Positions 60,692 through 64,000 of a DNA stretch of 64,000 nt are shown here, one piece after another (within the stretch, counting starts at the first letter, position 1; the number at the start of each line of letters is the position of its first letter). Under the pieces are notes generated by a model that searched no databases, was not told the origin of the DNA, and worked only from the letters and a program-made list of their open reading frames with translations. A program made the position numbers and the translations under genes. This DNA is from Deltaproteobacteria bacterium (GTDB lineage Bacteria > Myxococcota_A > UBA9042 > PHBI01), in assembly GCA_020632715.1 (NCBI GenBank), contig JACKFA010000002.1:920501-984500 (forward strand), in the 5' to 3' direction.

Positions 60692-62562
60692 GGGAGCCTC
60701 CGCGGCTGCACCCGGTCGAGCTTCCGCAGGAGCTCGGACACGCGGTCGAGCGTCTCGCGCATCCGGCTCGACGCCGAGCCCTGCGGCGCGAAGCGCGCGA
60801 AGTCGCAGTTCTCGAGCTCGACGATGACCCCGTCCACGAGCGCCTCGTCGTAGCCGATCTGGCGCGCCGCCTGCCGCAGCTCGTCGTGCGTCATGCCCGT
60901 CGCCGGCAGGTTCGCGCGCTCCTCGAGGTAGCCGATGAGCGTCCGCGAGATCTGCCCGTAGAAGTCCTTCACGAGGTCGTCCCGCACCGCCCGCTCGGCC
61001 GCGCGCAGCCGCTTGCGCGCGTTCGCGTAGGCGTCCTTCGCGAGGCGCTGCCCCGGGTTCTGGTGGTCGCGCCGGCGCAGGCGGAACCGCACCTCCACCG
61101 CCACGAACGCGGCGAGCGGCAGGAGCAGCACCGCCCAGTAGAGCGGCGTCTGCGCGAGCGGCTCGGGCCGGTCCGACTCGAGCGCGGAGTCCTCGAAGAT
61201 CGGCCGGACGTCCTCACCCGACAGCGCCGCCGCCGACGGCTGCGACCCGAGCGCGGTGCCCGTCACCTCGACCTTCACGCCCGGCACCTCGCGCGTCTCG
61301 TAGCGTCGCGCCTGCGGGTCGAAGTAGGCGAGCCTCACCGTGGGGGTCGTCTGCGTGCCGGGCTGCGTCGCCGTCACGAGGTACTGGAAGACGCGCTTGC
61401 CGCGCATCCCGTCCTCCGACTTGTCGATCACGTCGTCCGCGGTGCTCGGCAGCGGCTGCACGTCGAACCCCGGCGCGCTCGCGAGCCGCGGCGCCTTCAG
61501 CGTGAGCAGGTTGCCCGCGCCCTGGACCTCCACGCGCATCACCATGCGCTGCCCGGTCCGGAGCGTGGTCGGCGCCTGCCCGCGGTCGTCGGTGAGCGCC
61601 GCGCGCAGCTCGAAGCGCCCGAGGTTCCCCTCGTCGAAGAAGTCCGGTCGCCCCTCGGTCGGGACGGGCTTCACGTCGAGCGTGAAGGGCTGCGTCTGGC
61701 GCGTGTACTGCCGCTGCATGAGCCCGCTCGCGAGCGTCACCCGCAGCGTCGACGAGTCGATGAGCAGCTTCCCGGCACGCAGCGGGGTCGCGAGCCAGCG
61801 CCCGACCGGGAACGAGAGCATCGTGGCGTCGCCGACCCTGACCGCCTGCGCGTCGTTGGGGTTCCCCGCGCCGGGGAGGTCCTCGACGAGGAGCCCGTCG
61901 AGCTTCGGCTCGGTCACGGTCTCGACGTTCGCGAGCTGCGTGTCGCGCCGCGTCACCACGTCGAGCTCGAGCGTGAACGGCTCGCCGACGTAGTACGACG
62001 AGCGCGGCGCCGTCACGCGCGCGAAGAGCCCCTGGTTCACGTAGGGCGCGAGCGACCGCGCCTCGTCGGCGCTGACCGGCTTCAGCGGCTCGGGCTCGGC
62101 CACCTTGATGGCGATCGGCTGCGCCTGCGCGACCACCTTGCCGCCGAGCAGCAGCTTCGCCCCGCCGATGGTCGCCGTGCCGGCCTTCCGCGGGCGGAGC
62201 GTGTAGGTCTGCACGAGCTTGTTCTGGCGCCCGCCGATGACGCGCGACGTGCCCTGGGACACGACCTGGAACGCGCTCAGGTCGGGCTGCTCGAGGCTGT
62301 CGGCGTTGCCCTCGATCTCGATCTGGAGCTCGAGGTCCTCGCCGATCGGGACGGTCGTCTTGTCGACCGTCATCGTGAGGCTCGGCGGCGGCCCCTGCGC
62401 CCGCGCCGCGCTGCCCGGCAGCGCGCCGAGCGCGAGCGCGAGCGAGAACAGGAGCAGCGGCAGGAGGGCCGTCACCGCGCGCGCGGCCGCGCCCCCGCGG
62501 CAACCGGAGGGCCGGCGGGGCGTGGCGTCGTCGTCGTCGTACGGTGGCAGCGACCGGGTCAT
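60688..62562 (-). CDS. BatD-like aerotolerance protein
   Basis: 624 residues. An unusually long basic/acidic N-terminus precedes a signal segment (LLPLLLFSLALALGALPGSA). Two BatD/oxygen-tolerance Ig-like regions follow: SLTMTVDKTTVPIGEDLELQ at about 60, then FARVTAPRSSYYVGEPFTLE at about 185, and repeated strands through about 460. One transmembrane helix (YWAVLLLPLAAFVAVEVRF, about 490) and a 110-residue cytoplasmic helical tail complete it. BatD works with the membrane VWA proteins BatA/BatB, which should lie beyond base 64000. The start ATG overlaps the stop of the preceding gene as TGATG. Confidence 0.92.
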   Translation of the reverse strand: MTRSLPPYDDDDATPRRPSGCRGGAAARAVTALLPLLLFSLALALGALPGSAARAQGPPPSLTMTVDKTTVPIGEDLELQIEIEGNADSLEQPDLSAFQVVSQGTSRVIGGRQNKLVQTYTLRPRKAGTATIGGAKLLLGGKVVAQAQPIAIKVAEPEPLKPVSADEARSLAPYVNQGLFARVTAPRSSYYVGEPFTLELDVVTRRDTQLANVETVTEPKLDGLLVEDLPGAGNPNDAQAVRVGDATMLSFPVGRWLATPLRAGKLLIDSSTLRVTLASGLMQRQYTRQTQPFTLDVKPVPTEGRPDFFDEGNLGRFELRAALTDDRGQAPTTLRTGQRMVMRVEVQGAGNLLTLKAPRLASAPGFDVQPLPSTADDVIDKSEDGMRGKRVFQYLVTATQPGTQTTPTVRLAYFDPQARRYETREVPGVKVEVTGTALGSQPSAAALSGEDVRPIFEDSALESDRPEPLAQTPLYWAVLLLPLAAFVAVEVRFRLRRRDHQNPGQRLAKDAYANARKRLRAAERAVRDDLVKDFYGQISRTLIGYLEERANLPATGMTHDELRQAARQIGYDEALVDGVIVELENCDFARFAPQGSASSRMRETLDRVSELLRKLDRVQPRRLP

Positions 62563-64000
62563 CACCAGTCCTTCCGCGGGCGATGGTGGGCGAGAGGGGA
62601 CTTCCGGGCGCTCTCGGCGGCCTCGAGATTCTCGGGGTTCCGATCGAGCTTGTCGAGCGCATCCTGGAGCGGCTCGCTCTTCTGCTCCTGCTGGTCCTTC
62701 TTGTCCTGCTTGTCCTGCTCGTCCTGCTCGTCCTTGTCGTCCTTCTGGTCCTTCTGGTCCTGCTGGTCCTTCTGGTCCTGCTTGTCCTGGTCGCTCTTGT
62801 CCTTGTCCTGGTCCTTGTCCTGGTCGTCCTGCTGCTGCTGGCCGCCGCCCTGCGGGTGGTCGAGGCGCAGGATGTAGAAGTTCTGCGCGTCGCCCTTGCC
62901 CGCCACCCGCAAGGTCCACGGCACGGGCTCGGGCTCCGCCTCGTCGTCGGGCGGTGGCGTGCCGGGCGCCGCACCACCACTCGCCGCAGCGTCCGCCGGC
63001 TTCGGCCGCGGCGGCACCGCGAGCCCCTCGCCGTTGTGCTGCGCGTCCGAGGCGTCCGCGTGCGCCTTCTCCTCGACCCCGAGCGCGTCGTAGAGCCCGA
63101 GCTCGAGGTCGCCCTTGTCGTGCTCGAAGATGGCCGACACGACCATCGGCTTGTCGTCGCTCTGCGTGAACTTGAACCAGTCCACGTCCCCCGGGCACAC
63201 CCGCAGGAAGAGCGTCGGTGGCCCCTGCTGCTGCGCCTGCGGCCCCCCCGGCGTCCCGCCGCCCGGCTGCGCCTGCTGCTGCTGCGCCTGCGCCGCCGCG
63301 ACGAAGTCCACGGCGTCCTCGACGCGGTCGTTGTCCTCGAGCCCGTCGTCCCCCTCGGGGCACGGCGGCACCACGTTCACCATGAGGTCGTAGCGCCCCT
63401 CGAAGCCCGGCTCCCCGCTCACCTTCAGGAAGTAGCGCCCGGGACCCGGCGTGAGCAGCGTCGAGACGCGCCCCTGACCCGTCGGCCCGCCCGTCCCGAG
63501 CAGGTTCCCCTCGGCGTCGTGGATCTCCGTCCGGATCGGCGGCGGCGCCTCGGCGTCCGCCTTCTTCTGCGCCTCCGTCTCGTCCGGGTTCGGCGTCGCC
63601 GTCGCGAACACGAAGAGGCTCTCCCCCTCGGCGAGGTCGACCGCGAACCAGTCGTCGTCGCCCGGGCACGACTTCAGCCCCGGCACGGGCCCCGGCGTCA
63701 AGAGCGCCGCGTGCGCCTCGTCGTCGTTCTCCTCGAAGCGGTCCTCGGTCTTCTCGCACGCCGGCCGCACGGCGACGTCGAGCCCGTAGCTCACCTCCTC
63801 GAGGTCGAGGTTGTCGACCCGGAACCAGAGCTTGTCCCCATCAGCTGCGGTGATGGTCCGTTCGATCTTCGTGATGGGCGCGTCCCCGTCCGCCTGCGGC
63901 AGGAGCCGGCTCGCCCCGTCGAGCCCGGTCATGTCGAGCGCGAGCCGCCCCGTCTTCTCCGGCACCGTGAGCCCGACCGACACGCGATCCCCCGGCGACA
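62562..64000 (-). CDS. Secreted pre-peptidase-domain protein with BatC-like C-terminus (5' end outside window)
   Basis: At least 479 residues; the frame is open at base 64000, so the start is missing. Two or three pre-peptidase C-terminal (PPC) beta modules are visible (KIERTITAADGDKLWFRVDN, SCPGDDDWFAVDLAEGES, VCPGDVDWFKFTQSDDKP), each followed by EEND/EDND acidic linkers. Then comes a striking 60-residue tract of Asp, Lys and Gln (about 62690-62840). The end, LQDALDKLDRNPENLEAA to HHRPRKDW, is like the terminus of BatC TPR proteins (KxDW end). It sits where batC is expected, one base overlapping batD, so it probably replaces or extends BatC in this operon. Confidence 0.88.
   Translation of the reverse strand, partial: SPGDRVSVGLTVPEKTGRLALDMTGLDGASRLLPQADGDAPITKIERTITAADGDKLWFRVDNLDLEEVSYGLDVAVRPACEKTEDRFEENDDEAHAALLTPGPVPGLKSCPGDDDWFAVDLAEGESLFVFATATPNPDETEAQKKADAEAPPPIRTEIHDAEGNLLGTGGPTGQGRVSTLLTPGPGRYFLKVSGEPGFEGRYDLMVNVVPPCPEGDDGLEDNDRVEDAVDFVAAAQAQQQQAQPGGGTPGGPQAQQQGPPTLFLRVCPGDVDWFKFTQSDDKPMVVSAIFEHDKGDLELGLYDALGVEEKAHADASDAQHNGEGLAVPPRPKPADAAASGGAAPGTPPPDDEAEPEPVPWTLRVAGKGDAQNFYILRLDHPQGGGQQQQDDQDKDQDKDKSDQDKQDQKDQQDQKDQKDDKDEQDEQDKQDKKDQQEQKSEPLQDALDKLDRNPENLEAAESARKSPLAHHRPRKDW

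Overview
The window is a very GC-rich bacterial chromosome segment whose codon third positions are almost always G or C. Its gene content points to a Gram-negative predatory or social lineage such as Myxococcota (formerly Deltaproteobacteria). The signs are outer-membrane lipoproteins and OmpA/thrombospondin-3 proteins, a secreted CHAT-TPR protein, a roughly 3,600-residue TPR protein, response regulators beside housekeeping genes, a contractile-injection tube homologue and choice-of-anchor lipoproteins. This placement is inferred from content only; there is no rRNA gene in the window. No prophage, insertion sequence or CRISPR array was seen.

Layout. 1-2481 (minus): small protein, response regulator and valS (cut by the window edge). 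2667-3337: repeats. 3351-6650 (minus): rnpB, a YfbK-like VWA lipoprotein, a zinc-ribbon protein and a tRNA with CAU anticodon. 7052-10655 (minus): dnaG-rpoD. 11088-15746: SCP2-domain protein, divergent exported protein plus priA, and a tail-tube homologue. 16210-26145 (plus): exported proteins, namely a choice-of-anchor lipoprotein, an active/degenerate amidohydrolase pair, a barrel-like lipoprotein and CHAT-TPR. 26320-33714 (minus): tandem rhodanese, HD hydrolase, 5-oxoprolinase-like protein with a damaged 3' end, lipoprotein, DnaQ-like exonuclease and RsmI. 34078-44904 (minus): giant TPR protein. 45060-53128 (minus): serine hydrolase, LD-carboxypeptidase, patatin, TetR, an OmpA-ACP pair and a pseudo-histidine-kinase operon. 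53430-54733 (plus): SlyD-like PPIase and an Rrf2 regulator. 55054-58985 (minus): barrel protein, ROK kinase, cystathionine beta-synthase and PpsR. 59062-59841: a degenerate PHP-like protein. 59870 to the end (minus): a BatC/D/E-like aerotolerance cluster.

Many adjacent genes overlap by four bases (GTGA or ATGA), so translational coupling is the rule here. Several convincing sigma-70-type promoters can be read: dnaG, rnpB, tRNA, SCP2, ompA, slyD and rrf2.

The most unusual content is intergenic. Three copies of a ~160-nt element (21204-21363 plus, 53879-54038 minus, 48528-48685 plus) share internal motifs. They are closed by 19-bp terminal stems whose sequence differs between copies while pairing is kept, which is the signature of a structured RNA I do not recognise. 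A second covarying structured element (3136-3337 in tandem; 10999-11080) and a dispersed CACGGAGG inverted-repeat family (eight loci) fill most of the remaining intergenic space.
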